From Apiosordaria backusii (lineage: Eukaryota; Ascomycota; Sordariomycetes; Sordariales; Lasiosphaeriaceae): a DNA stretch of 64,000 nucleotides. Below, in pieces: positions 1 to 12,307 of this stretch. The notes below the pieces were generated by a model that had not been told where the DNA came from, made no database searches, and saw only the letters and a list, made by a program, of their open reading frames with translations. The position numbers and the translations under genes were made by a program. The stretch is from positions 2,108,001 through 2,172,000 of the forward strand of contig JAUKTV010000001.1 in NCBI GenBank assembly GCA_030549205.1, given 5' to 3'. The stretch's first letter is position 1. The number at the start of each line of letters is the position of its first letter.

Positions 1-375
1 TTAAGATCCCTGCATGACGCGCTCAGAGTCGCGACTTTCACATCTAAACCTTCCAAGCACGAAATCCATCAGGGTGCAACTTGATGTCCCTGCCGAAGTT
101 CGCTGCTGCCTGTACGCTCCCAAACCGGTCCCAAACTGGTCCCAAACCGTTCCAGAACCAGTCTCGAAATCAATTTCTGCTTCCTTCGTTTTTGTGTACT
201 CGTAACATTTCTCCGGCATGCTTTGTAGGTGTTGACCCAAACCGGAAGTTCTTTGATATGATGTCTAACCGTACAGTCAGGTTGATAAAGTATTACGCCC
301 TGGCTTGTGGAATGCTCGGCGGGTTCTCAAGCAACCCAATTCTGACATTGGGACTCTTAACACAACTGGTCCGGG
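1..375. other. Left-edge sequence upstream of the RTC4 gene
   Basis: No gene is recognised here. Short open stretches exist on both strands but none has a recognisable domain. The part next to 376 is probably the leader or promoter of the RTC4-like gene. An additional upstream exon of that gene cannot be excluded. Confidence 0.4.
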
Positions 376-2175
376 ATGGTTACCAATTCAATCAAGGTCA
401 ACGCTCCGTGGGGCTCCCGCAGAGCTGGCCTGAGCAGAAATCAAAAGGTCGATCCGCTTCACAAAACGATAAACGGCAAGTCAAGATCTCAAGCTTCGCA
501 AGAATCCACAGACAAACGACTGCCGGAAGACTTCTCAATACAAAGCTCGGACAATGAGAGGCCTTCGATGAATCTCCCAGGTCGTCTATCGTCACCACTG
601 GAGAGCTCTGATGTGGAAATATCCCGCCGAGATCCGGGGAAAATTCTCAGTTCTCCAGGGCTGCTGGGTTCGCCGGTGCTTGGCTCCCAAAAATCCGCAC
701 CAAAATCCTCGCAGGCGTCCATTCAGAGAGCAAAGAAAATCAGGGAGCTGGAGCCCATAGACACCGACCCTGACAGTGAAAACGACGGCCTGCCAACGAG
801 AGGAGATATTGCTCGAACCGAATTCAAGACGTCTAATAAGGAGGAGTCGGCAACTGATTCCATATCCGGTGACTCTACGAAAGGTACCGGTACCCTGAGG
901 CAACATGCACGAAAATACAAATCCGGATCTGGCCTGAGCGCATCACCTAAAAAGAAACCTGACATCGAGAAGGACATGTTCGGAGACACAATTCGAAGAG
1001 CGCCGGCGCGAACGTACGGCGCAAAGAAAAAGTTCGGTAGGAGAAATAGCGAAGAGAGGGGCTCTAAGCGAGAAAACACCTCGACGTCGAATCGCGAAAC
1101 CAAGAGGCAAAAGAGTTCCCAAGACGACGTAAAGAACGAGATAGACTTTTCTGGGGATGAAAAACCCCGTGTCTTGCCTGAGCTTCTCAAGCTTGAGCCT
1201 GACTCCAGCCCATTACGCCCAGCGAGTTCTATTCCGCTACGCCTGGATAGCTCCCCTCGGAAACCACCAGCAGGCCTCCCCAAAAAAATATCAAAACTAG
1301 ACGAGGCACCAGGGTCCGCTACCCAAATCGAACCATTTAGGATACCGGATCTCCTCGACGACCCATTTAGAGCGGACGTCGACTGGACCACAACCCCCAC
1401 GGCAGCCACGAGCAAAGCCAAGAAACAGAAGAATGATGATGAGGGCATCAGCCGATCACAATCGCCAATCAGACTGATATCTTCTCCAGTAATACCACTA
1501 TCAGAACCCCCATCATCCCCTATCCATCTCCCCGCCCTGCTCAAACCAGCCGTCTGCCCCCTCTGCAAAGAAGAAGTCGACCGCGACCTCCTCACCGAAT
1601 TCCAAGACGCCAACCCGCTACCAACAGTCCAACTGATGCAGAAATTCTGCCTCAAACACAGAAAACGCTCCGCCAGAGAAGTCTGGGTAGAAAAGGGCTA
1701 CCCAGACATCAAATGGCGGAAACTCGACCACCGCATAGCCAAGCTGTACCCGTTCATCAGCTCCATCCTTCAAGGGAAAACCCCCTCCTTCTACGCCGCC
1801 CAGTTCCGCAACAAGATCAAGGGAGGACAAAACAAAACACTGCTGTTGTCCGACGAGAATCTAACACCGGGGTACTACGGCATCAGAGGGCTAAGACAAA
1901 TGTCCGAGAACTTGATTGAGGAATTCTCGTCAGTGCTGAGGAAGCGGGCGTTAGAGGATGGTCTCATCAGTGCGAGGGGGCATACAGCCTATCTACAGGG
2001 GGTGCTGGTTCCTGAGCTGGCGACGAGGTTGGTGATGGAGGATATGGAGGTGGGGGAGGAGGAGGCGAGGGGAATACTGGGGGAGAGCAGCTGGGTGGGG
2101 GAGCTGGTGAATGATGAGATTGCTGATGTGGTTTTTGAAAGTGATTCCGAGGAGGAGGGGGAGGATGAGCGATAA
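376..2175 (+). CDS. RTC4: RTC4-like domain protein (restriction of telomere capping 4 family)
   Basis: A single uninterrupted frame of 599 residues. The N-terminal two thirds are Ser/Pro/Lys-rich, with several SSP-type motifs and basic clusters (such as KKKFGRR) suited to nuclear import, and look disordered. The C-terminal third, from about residue 390, is compact: it starts with CPLCKEE and continues through FCLKHRKRSA, a tract ending in YPFI, GYYGIRG and LVPELATRLVMED. This is the pattern of the fungal RTC4-like domain. The protein ends in a very acidic tail (ESDSEEEGEDE). In budding yeast RTC4 is a nuclear protein whose loss affects fitness of telomere-capping mutants; its biochemical role is not established. 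I chose the ATG at 376 because RRAGLSR lies just after it, as I would expect for the start of this family; an upstream exon is possible. The family call rests on recognition, not on a search. Confidence 0.78.
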   Translation: MVTNSIKVNAPWGSRRAGLSRNQKVDPLHKTINGKSRSQASQESTDKRLPEDFSIQSSDNERPSMNLPGRLSSPLESSDVEISRRDPGKILSSPGLLGSPVLGSQKSAPKSSQASIQRAKKIRELEPIDTDPDSENDGLPTRGDIARTEFKTSNKEESATDSISGDSTKGTGTLRQHARKYKSGSGLSASPKKKPDIEKDMFGDTIRRAPARTYGAKKKFGRRNSEERGSKRENTSTSNRETKRQKSSQDDVKNEIDFSGDEKPRVLPELLKLEPDSSPLRPASSIPLRLDSSPRKPPAGLPKKISKLDEAPGSATQIEPFRIPDLLDDPFRADVDWTTTPTAATSKAKKQKNDDEGISRSQSPIRLISSPVIPLSEPPSSPIHLPALLKPAVCPLCKEEVDRDLLTEFQDANPLPTVQLMQKFCLKHRKRSAREVWVEKGYPDIKWRKLDHRIAKLYPFISSILQGKTPSFYAAQFRNKIKGGQNKTLLLSDENLTPGYYGIRGLRQMSENLIEEFSSVLRKRALEDGLISARGHTAYLQGVLVPELATRLVMEDMEVGEEEARGILGESSWVGELVNDEIADVVFESDSEEEGEDER

Positions 2176-2329
2176 TGTGGTTGGCAATATGTGGATGGTT
2201 GAATGAGTTCCTTGCATGTGTGGTGTTTGAGGTGGTGTTTTTGCTTGTTCTCTTTCTGGTGTTGCTGTGTGGTTAAATTGCTGTATTCAGCATTATCTGG
2301 GGCTGGGGATCCGTTTATGGGAAGACATC

Positions 2330-2351
2330 ATATATATATATATATTTTTTT
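2330..2351. repeat. AT dinucleotide microsatellite followed by a T run
   Basis: About eight AT units run directly into a tract of seven T bases, in the 3' flank of the RTC4-like gene. It is a simple repeat and may mark transcript-end sequence. Confidence 0.85.
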
Positions 2352-5014
2352 GACTTGCTTGCCTCTTTCAGATATGGTATCTATATCTTATGAGGCCATG
2401 TCGCAACGATAATCATCAGATCAAGCTTCTCTGCCTTCATCTACATACCAACACAATTTGTGCGTGTCGATACGGAAAGTATCATGTTGTACATTTTTTG
2501 TGTATGGGGCCAACACAGGGTTATACTAGTCATATATCGGACGAAAGAGAGGTCTGTCTGCCTTGACATCAATGGCATTCAACACACTTCGGCTAGATGG
2601 AGCAAGTGCTTCGTGCACACACTCTCCCCATCGTTTTGTTTCAAGTGTTTCATGGTTTCAGATCAAGGTTAAAAGAGAACCGAAACAACCGAGGGGTATG
2701 CAGTACTAAGGAAACAAAAATGACAATCTGCTACCAGAGATCATACATGTTTGGATCTCTGTGATATATGATATCGGCCAACCAACCAACCAAAGCCGGA
2801 ATTGTGTGGGATGTGAGACTGTAATGTCTGTATGTAGGTCTTATGTGCATCACAGTTTTCTTCAGCCCGAGGGTGCATGGCAAACTTGCATGCGTAATAA
2901 ATGACTTGAGCCGACAGTCAGGTAAGTTTGTGATGGGTGATGGATGTGGTGGGTGACACCGACGCTCGAGGATATTCAAGGGTGCATATACTCGCATGAT
3001 GACCAGGTATCTGTTTTTGGTATACCGAGAGATATTTTTTTACCCTTGCATATCCCTCATCAATCACCATAAGCCATTCTTATTCATGATTCCCAATTGC
3101 TTACTTCGTTCTGTTCGTAACATCCAACCCCTCCTTTTTATGAACACACCTACGGAGTTTTTGATGCCACTCCATTTCCAATGAAGAGGGGGCGCCGGCC
3201 CCTGATGCACCACCACTGACACTGGCGCAATGCAGTAAAAAAGTCCCGGGTGGAGGGCGATCTTCAGGGGTCCTTTTTTGGAACCCCTCACCCAGCATAA
3301 CTTAAGCTGCCCCACCGAACCTAACGTGGCTGAGGTGCTGCTGTTCGACCGCCGAGCAAAAACAATGCACCGATGCTAACCCTGTTCCCGCTTCCGTGTT
3401 GCGGGGAAGAGAGCCCGGAATGCCTCTGGTTCCGCCCAAAGTTCCGAGGGTTTCCAGCTTGGTGTTGGAGATCTTGCTTCCTGAGGCCCAAAATACCAGT
3501 TGAAGGTTTGTTGAGGATTTGTACATTGGCGGGGTTAGTGCGGGGGTGACTGTGTGGTGCTTGATATCAAGTGACAGCTGGGCTAGCTTTTGACAAAGAC
3601 AAAGAACACCCGTATTTAGAAAACCAGAGGCGAGAAGGAGCTCTCCAATTTAGCAATGGGAGAGAGCTCCTGGGTGAGAAACCGGACCAGATAAAGAAAA
3701 GCTTAACTGAGATTCGGGAAACTGGTGGAGTGTCTCAGTGATCGCGGCTCAAACATTGGGTTCATTGTTCTGAAAAGCCCCTCATATCGATCTGGCCCAG
3801 CGGGCGCGGAACTTTGAAGTGCCATGGATGTAATCAGGGCACAGTTCTGCCGGGCCCCAAAGGGATGTCCAGAACAAGTGAAATGTGGCGGTTTGAGAGT
3901 TTGGTGGCTGGTGGACAAAGAATACCTACGAGTAGATACCTGAACACTTGGAAGTGTGCCATTCTGGGCTGGCTACATATGATCGTAGCTAATCCCGAAT
4001 GGGAACCGAGACATTCTGACAACATGAGGCTGTTGCGGGTGACCGACCTGCTATCCGTGCTCCCGTATCTATCAAAAGCCGTCTTCCAACGAGACTTGTC
4101 CCAGCAATTCCGACTTTGACCGACATTCAGATCTGCGGTCCTTTCTTGGGTATTTTTACCTTTTTTTGGAGGCGCTAAAAGCGCCTTGGCGATGAGCAGC
4201 TGGGAATGCACGGCTCATTCGCCAAGGAGATGGGCTTCGCTTTTCGGTATGAGGCTGTCGGTCCCAAATTGCATCCTCATCAGTCCTTGCCGTTTATGAT
4301 GTGCTATTTTCCCTCATACTTTAATTAAAATAAAGCATGATTTATCTCGCAGGGCTGGACGCGTGGCAGGAACCAGAGCAAGCCTGCTCTTTGTTGAAAG
4401 AATTCAAAGGGCTTGGCCCGGCCCGTCATCCGTGGGTTGAGGGGTGGATCACCCCCAGCCTTGAAAGCGCACGGTCTTTATGACCTCGACGATGGTTGAG
4501 GTTCCAGATGGCACCTGGTTGCTTCTGGATGGATGAGATACGGGAGATGCAAGACAAAGACTTCCCATCATCATGTATGGGGGTTAGATACTCCATACTC
4601 CAAGCCTGATTCGGATTACTCGTTCAGAGACTGAGAAGTTGGTGGTGTCGTGTTAGCCTTGTTCTTGTTCACTACTGGGTCGGACCATAGCGGCTGGAGG
4701 TGAGGGCAGTACGGTTCCAGATCCATTTTGCTGAGTCACTTTTGTCGACCTATGTCGATTGGTGGAATTCAAATTGGCGTTTGCCTATAATGTCATTGGA
4801 AAAGATTCATGTTACTTTTCGAAGATTTGGTTGAAGGTGCCAATGATGGAATTCAGGGTTCCCCACCCCGCTGATCGCTGATGCTGCGCACACAAGAAAT
4901 GCAGATGGAGCCTCTCCGCACCGCCCGGGCTCACACACAAGCGCCCCCATGCCACGCTGCTGAGTGCTCCCACAATCCACACAAGAGGCCCAGGCCATAG
5001 ATCCACAGCAGCCG

Positions 5015-5337
5015 ATGCCCACCAGTGCCCGCTTGGTAGGTGGGCGTCTCACTCACACTTTTCGCCTATTCGCACCGTCACCTATCCTTTGACGGGATCC
5101 TCAAGAAGTGCCCGCCACTACCTGTAACCTTGATTCCCTTAGTGCCTCCGTCTTCCAGGTTTCCACATCCAACCTCAACACCGACGGCCATCGCAGCCAT
5201 AGCGCCCATAGCATACACATCCACGCCCGCCCGGCCCATCACCCCCGACGCCGCCGACCAACACCTCCAAGTGATCCGGCGGGCAATGACCTGACAGGCT
5301 TGACGTCCCGAGACGTGGAATGGCCGTGGTCCGTTAA
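5015..5337 (+). promoter_or_regulatory. Candidate upstream ORFs and a CRE-like site before adenylate cyclase
   Basis: Three short ATG-initiated frames lie before the adenylate cyclase start: 5015-5092 (25 codons plus stop), 5286-5294 (Met-Thr-stop) and 5320-5337 (five codons plus stop). None overlaps the main start at 5384. If the transcript begins upstream of 5015 they could lower translation of the cyclase. A TGACGTCC sequence at 5301-5308 resembles a CREB/ATF bZIP half-palindrome. The transcript start is unknown, so the regulatory role is inference. Confidence 0.35.
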
Positions 5338-5383
5338 CGGTTGATCGGTTCCTTTGTTCCCGCTCGGCTTGTTGCTGGTGACA

Positions 5384-8300
5384 ATGCCCCGGAATGACGC
5401 CAGTTCCCGCTTCAGCTCTATGACGGGCTCCAGCACCGACAGTGCGAGATCCAACATCACTGTGAAACCGCTCCCCTCGCTCCCCACGTCGGCGTCGTCT
5501 TCGTCGTCTTCTTCCCCTTTCGCCATCCCGAGCCAAACCAGCAATGCCTCCCGGTCCGCGTCACATAGCTCGCGACGGGCTGCTCCCTCGCGCCTCAAGA
5601 CTGACGAGAACGGCCAATTAAGTCGGTGAGTCCATGTCTCGCACCGGTGCCAGCACGCCGTCTGAAAAGTGAGAGAGCACTGGCCGAGTTGAGACCACGC
5701 ATCTATCCGAGACCGCCGCCGGCTTGCTCTCTCCCTTCTCATCCCTGACCACCTACCTCATCATCATCCCCCGCCTGCTCCCTTTCATTCCTTAACTTGC
5801 TTCTCCTCCCCCGCGTCCCGGATGAACACGAGCTGACGGGTGCCTGCGTCCGCGATTCCCACAGGTCTTTCAAGGATTCTGATGCTCAAGTCTCGCCGAC
5901 GTCCACCTCGCGCCTTGCGCTTTCGCCCTCCTCCATCACCTCCAGCAATTCGATTCGCGAACACCGAATGAGCGACTTGGCCGACTACCGACGCGATCTG
6001 GCCATCTTGGACCCCACCGGAGGAAGGACATCGCGGACTCAACAAAACAACCCATCCTCTGGCTCTCTAAGTCAGATCGCGCCCTGGATGGCGGCCCCGA
6101 CGCCCGCTAGTACAGGGCCGGTACCCACTAGCTTTTTCAACGACTCGACAGACAACCTGTCAATCAGCTCGCAGACGTCGCCAGGTCTCCGCAATGCCAT
6201 TGCGCGCCCCTCCCAAGCGACTACTGGGAGTACCGAATCCCCAGACGCCCTCTATTTCACAGATGAGAGACGACCGTCGATAGCGAGCATCACCACAACT
6301 GCGAGTAGCCAGGGTTCTAGGGCGAGTGGTGCCAGAGGCGGGATTCGAAAGCTCCAGGGTTTTTTTGGAGAGGAGTTCCCTGGTCGAGATTCCTCCGAGA
6401 TCAGTCTCTCTCATCCTGTTGTAGGGAAGGAGCACCGTTCGCATTCATACAGTCACGCACGGCCACATCGAGACCGCAACTACTCCAACGCTACCGACCA
6501 TGGCAGGGACGCATCGCCGGCTTCCAGGCCCAGAACCCCCGTACCGGCGCCGGAAGTTGTGCCTTTTCTGTATCAGGAAGCTGATGTAGGTTTTAACCCC
6601 ACATTTGGTCTCGGCATTCTGAAGCTACTACCCTACACCCCTTTCTCATCTTGTTACCTCCCAGTACATGTTCCTTTATTTGCCCGTGCAGTTTTTAAGC
6701 CAGCTGCACCGTATCTCCGAGTCCGCCTTCATCTTAAGTTTCTTTGTTTTCCTAACCATCATATCCTAGGACATCGCGCGCTATGGAGAAGCGCCGGTCC
6801 GAGACATCCTGAGTGGACCGGACCGCGATCGCTACGTCAACGAGAGCTCCCAGCAGAACCATCCACCAAAAACGTCGGGTTCGGGCCGTTCCGGGCACTC
6901 AATTGGTGTGCATCTGGCCGGCCACCATCACAGACACAACAAGAGTAACGAGGACCCTCGGTCCCTTAGGCCCTCTATCAGCCGGGAAGACTCGACGATA
7001 AGCGTCCCCAAGGATCGGAACGGGTCCTCCACCATGTATGGCACCCGGTCTCGCGCACAGAGTCCTGCTCCGAGTGCAAGCGGCAGTTACTGGGGCCAGA
7101 AAAGCGGTAGTACCGATGGTCAAACGTCACCCGGCCAGCCGAAAAAGAGCTTGTTTGGACGGTTCGGAAGAAGACACCGAGAAAAGGATGACGTTCCGGA
7201 TCTGAAGAAGCTTGGGCCATCGTCCCAGTCTTCTTTACACTCTCGGCCTTCGCGACAAGAGCTCTCCAGACCCGACGGCCAGTCCGCTCGCGGTGCGGAC
7301 TGGAAATATCTGCCCGATATCCGGGATGGCATTCGCCCGGATCTTACACGCCAAGCAAACGGTCCTCAGACCTTCAACAAGTTTTCTCTTTCCAAGAAGA
7401 CACCTAGAAGCAAGCCGCAAGATGACCTGGATGAAGCTATTGGCCCGACGGACAGGCAAGATGGCGGCACCATGTTTCACCTCGACACCAATCTTAATAA
7501 CATGGATGGCATTCTGAGCAAACCGGCGCCGCTGACCCCCATGAACGCTCACGAAATCTTTGACGAGGTTGGCTCAGGCAAGGGATCGATCAGTTACCCG
7601 AGTGCAAACGGCGCGTGGAATGCACCAGACAGCTGGGCTGTACTTCGAGACGATGACGCCGGAGCCCAATTACCAGACACCGAAGACATTGGAAGCCCGC
7701 CGAGGCCGGAGGAAAAACAACATAACTATTGCATCCGGGTGTTCAGGGCAGACGGCACGTTTGCGACGCTGCAGATGCCGCTCGCTACCAACGTCTCGGA
7801 GCTAATCAATCAGATTGTCAAGAAGTCATACTTACAGGATCCGGATAAATTCAAGCTGGTCTTGAAGAAACATGATCTTTACAAAGTCCTTCAAAACACC
7901 GAGCGTCCGCTGCTGCTACAAAAAAGACTGCTGGAACAAGTTGGGTTCGAGGAGCGTGACAGGATAGAGGACATTGGCCGCGAGGACAACAGCTACCTAT
8001 GTCGCTTCTTGTTCTACCCCTTCACCGACAACAGCTATGAGGTGATGGATCAAATGGAGTTTCTTCGCTCCCAAAAGAACAACCACATCGACTTATCAGG
8101 CCGCAGTCTGTCAGCCATTCCGGTTCAACTCTATCCAAGGGCAAATGAGATCATCTCCCTGAACCTATCGAGAAACCTGTCACTGCAAGTCCCACGAGAT
8201 TTTATCGCGGTGTGTCCAAATTTGCGCGACATCAAATTCAACAATAATGAGGCCCGAGCTCTGCCTAAAAGCTTCGGGTATGCCAGCCGGCTCACGATGC

Positions 8301-11300
8301 TGGACGCGTCAAACAACCGTTTGGAGAGCTTAGAATCAGCTGCGCTTCACAATCTCACTGGCCTGTTGAAACTCAACCTGGCGAACAACAAACTCAAGCT
8401 ACTGCCCAGGGAGTTTGAGGCTTTCTCTGTACTTCGAACACTCAACATATCCTCCAACCTTTTGCATACCTTTCCCCCTTTCCTGTCCAAGCTGGAAAAC
8501 CTTGTGGATCTCGATCTCAGTTTCAACACGATTCAGAGCCTACCGGATAATATCGGTATGATGACCAGCCTAGAAAGGTTCGTTGTTACCAACAACGAGC
8601 TCTCTGGGTCGTTGCCTCCGTCATTCAAAAACTTGCGCAGTCTCCGTGAATTGGACATCAAGTACAACGCCATTTCCAACATTGATGTGATATCCCAACT
8701 TCCCAAGTTGGAGATTCTTTCTGCCACACGCAACAACATCTCTCAGTTTAGCGGCACATTTGAAAGGGTCCGGAGCATCAAGCTGAACTGGAACCCCATC
8801 ACCAAGTTCGAAATCAAGTCTCCAGTTCCCACACTCAAGGCCCTCAACTTATCCAACGCCCAGCTTGCGAGCATTGACGAATCGTTTCACAACATGCCCA
8901 ACCTGGAACGGCTGGAGCTTGACAAGAACTACTTTGTGTCTTTGCCTGCCCATATCGGCAATCTCCGCAGACTCGAGTACTTCAGCATTGCTCACAACTC
9001 GGTAGGTGAGTTGCCTCCCGAGATTGGATGTTTGACCGAGCTGAAGCGGCTCGATGTCCGCGGCAACAATATTCGAAAGCTTCCTATGGAATTGTGGTGG
9101 GCGAACAAGCTGGATTACCTCAACGCATCCTCCAACGTGCTAGAGAACTTTCCAAAACCGGCGTCCCGTGCACCCCATCCTCCTGGAGAAACGAATGGCA
9201 ATGCGAACGCTTTCAATGGCAGAATCGGCCCACCGACTGGCGCCCTGTCTCAGACACCAAGTGCCGAAGAGCTCAACGATGCTTCTAGGCGCCCAAGCCA
9301 AGCTTCGAGCAGCCTCCTCAGCGTTGGACCATCTCCAGTTCCAGGGGGCGCTGATAGAAAGAGTTCTTTGGTGTCGGTATACGGAAAGGGCGGGCGGAAA
9401 ACATCGGTCATCTCGAGAACCACAACACAGAGCAGCACTAACGTTGCGACTCCAACAACCAGCTCGAGGAAAGATTCGAGTCATACGCAGCGGCTAACTA
9501 ACACCTTTGCCGGGTCCCTTCGGTACCTGTATTTGGCTGACAACCAGCTGGATGATGACTGCTTCGATCAGCTCTGCATGCTGGAGAATCTTCGCGTCCT
9601 CAACCTGTCCTACAACGATCTGAGCGATATGCCGCAACGCTCCATCAAATCCTGGCCGCAGCTGGTCGAGTTGTACCTGTCAGGCAATGAACTTGCGAGC
9701 CTACCTGCTGATGACTTGGAGGAGTACAGTATGCTGCAAACTCTTCACATCAACGGCAACAAGTTCACCAATCTGCCTGCGGACATTTCTCGTGCCAAAA
9801 AGCTGACAGTCTTTGACTGCGGCAGCAACTCTCTCAAATACAACATCGCCAACGTGCCATACGACTGGAACTGGAATCTGAACCCCAATCTTCGGTACCT
9901 TAATTTGTCAGGAAACAGACGATTGGAGATCAAGCAAAGTTCTGTTCCCACGGCAGCTCAGAATCGGGAACAATACACCGACTTTGGCAGACTGGTCAAC
10001 CTCCGAATTCTGGGGTTGATGGACGTGACAGTTCTCGGCTCCACGCTGCCTGATCAGAGCGAAGACCGCCGCGTCAGAACATCCGGCTCTTTGGCCGGGT
10101 ACATGCCCTACGGTATGGCCGACACTCTTGGAAGCAAAAATGAACACCTGTCAACCATTGATCTTGTTGTCCCGCGCTTCAACTCCAACGACTCAGAGAC
10201 TCTTTTGGGCTTGTTTGATGGCCAGGCGCTCAGTAGTGGTGGCTCTAAGATCGCCAAGTACCTCCAAGAAAACTTTGGGCATATTTTCTCTCAGGAGCTG
10301 AGGGACTTGAAAAACACGGAGAACCCCGCGGACGCGCTGAGACGGTCCTTCCTATCACTTAACAAGGACCTCATTGCCGCTGGAAATCAACACACCGAGG
10401 ACAGATCTTTGATGGTACATCGCGGCTCCACGGCTCCACTTGTCCTCAGCAGAGAAGATCTCAACTCGGGCGGCGTCGCTACGGTTGTTTACATTCAAAA
10501 TCAGGATTTGTATGTCGCCAATGTGGGCGATGTTCAGGCCATGATTATCAAGTCGGACAGCACTCACGTTATGTTGACGAAGAAACACGATCCAGCAGAC
10601 CCCAATGAACGCACGCGTATCCGAGACGCCGGTGGATGGGTCTCGCGCAATGGCCGTCTCAATGATCTTCTCGAGGTATCCCGGGCTTTCGGCTATCTGG
10701 ATTTGATGCCCGCCGTGCAGTCGGCGCCAAATATCGAAAGGCACACGATTGGAGACCAAGACGAGATGATCTTGATTGCAACCAGAGAAGTGTGGGATTA
10801 TCTTCCAAAAGATGTACTGGTCGATGTCACGCGTTCGGTGCGCCAGGACCCAATGCGCGCCGCTCAAAAAGTCCGGGATTTAGCGATGGCATACGGCTGT
10901 TCCAACAAGATTATGGTGATGATGTTGAGTGTTCACAACCTTAAGCAGAGACGGGAACGCTCGCGACAGCACAAGGGACAGAGCCTGGCGGTATATGCAA
11001 CGCTTCACGACGACAGTGGTCTGTCAACTGCCTTGAGGAGAGCTAGAAAGGTCAGGGATGGTCCTTTAGACTCGACACTTGGACGACTCGATGCTGAGGT
11101 GCCTGCTCCCACCGGTGTCATCGCCATCGTTTTCACGGACATCAAGAACTCGACGCAACTATGGGAAACGTATCCTGAAGCCATGAGGACGGCCATCAAA
11201 AACCACAATGACCTTATGCGCCGTCAACTGAGGACCATTGGTGGATTCGAGGTCAAAACAGAAGGTGACGCCTTTATGGTTTCATTTCCAACCGCCACAT

Positions 11301-12307
11301 CGGCTCTTTTGTGGTGCTTCGCCGTTCAATGCAAGCTGCTCCACCTGGACTGGCCCGCCGACCTCTACAACTCGGCCAACTGTCAGCCAGTGTACGACAG
11401 AGATAATAACCTTATCTTCAAGGGCCTGTCGGTGCGCATGGGTATTCATTGGGGCGAGCCGCTCTCGGAGCCAGACCCTGTCACTCGCCGAATGGATTAC
11501 TATGGCCCGATGGTCAACAAGGCCAGTCGGATCTCTGCCTGCGCCGATGGTGGGCAAATTGCTGTGTCGTCTGATTTTATTGCGGAAATCCAGCGGTGTC
11601 TCGAAACCTATCAGGAGTCAACGAGCTCCACCGATGTAGTCAACGAGGATAGTTTCTCGGCTGCCATTAGGAGTGAGCTGCGCAGCTTAAGTGGGCAGGG
11701 ATTCGAGGTGAAGGATATGGGCGAGAAGAAGCTCAAGGGTCTCGAAAACCCCGAGTTTATCTACTCGCTCTACCCCCATGCCCTCTCTGGCAGGATTGAG
11801 ACTCACAGCAAGCACGAGAAGGAACAGGCCAAGGATGGAAAGGAGCTCAAACCAGCTATCCTGAGCCCTGGTAGCGAGCTTGCGATCGAGCCAGAGGACA
11901 TATGGCGTCTCTGGAGAGTAGCTTTGCGCCTTGAAATGCTGTGCAGCATGCTGGAGGACAATAACAAAGCACTCCAGCCGCCCGAGACGGAGCTCCTGGA
12001 CAGGATGAGGCATCGGGGAGGAGAGGTGTCGGAAACTTTCCTGGTCAACTTCCTGGATCATCAGGTTAGCCGGATCGAGGTACGTCATTTTGCCTTGGTT
12101 CTAATAGCATAGCAATGAGTTGAAGACTAACATACTGGACAGACATGTATTAACACGATTTACATGCGACATCTCGTCTCGCAAACCAGCATGGGATCCA
12201 ATTTCGGCGCGTTGCGGGGACCGATGAACGAGGTTCTCAATGTGGTGGCCGAGCAGTTCAGGCTGGTGGCTCAGTACAGAGAGCGGTATGGTGACCTTCG
12301 TGCTTGA
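5384..12307 (+). CDS. CYR1: Adenylate cyclase (fungal CYR1/CR-1 type)
   Basis: Makes cAMP from ATP for protein kinase A signalling; Ras binds the RA domain in relatives. Exons 5384-5625, 5865-6585, 6770-12079 and 12143-12307 join in frame with GT-AG introns of 239, 184 and 63 nt, giving 2145 residues. Order: Ser-rich N-terminus; Ras-association domain about 639-738; leucine-rich repeats about 760-1115, a Ser/Thr-rich insert about 1117-1232, then more repeats to about 1405; PP2C-like domain about 1440-1715; class III cyclase domain from about 1769, with metal-binding Asp1778 (FTDIKNST) and Asp1821 (TEGDAF). A C-terminal tail follows. The PP2C-like part keeps FDG (Asp1471) but has ATREVWD where active enzymes carry a DG before VWD, so it is probably not an active phosphatase. 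The ATG at 5384 gives the MPRND start that runs smoothly into exon 2. Identity is certain; the first exon is the least certain part. Confidence 0.95.

Larger units (their letters stand above)
2176..5383. other. Intergenic region between RTC4 and adenylate cyclase
   Basis: About 3.2 kb with no recognised gene. It holds the 3' end of the RTC4 transcript, an AT microsatellite near 2330, several open stretches of 60-125 codons that overlap on both strands and show no family features, and, on the right, the long leader and promoter of adenylate cyclase with small upstream ORFs. Confidence 0.5.

Noticed and set aside
723..1655. 310-codon minus-strand frame opposite the RTC4 gene
   Set aside because: Ser/Gly/Arg-rich shadow of the disordered part of the plus-strand protein.
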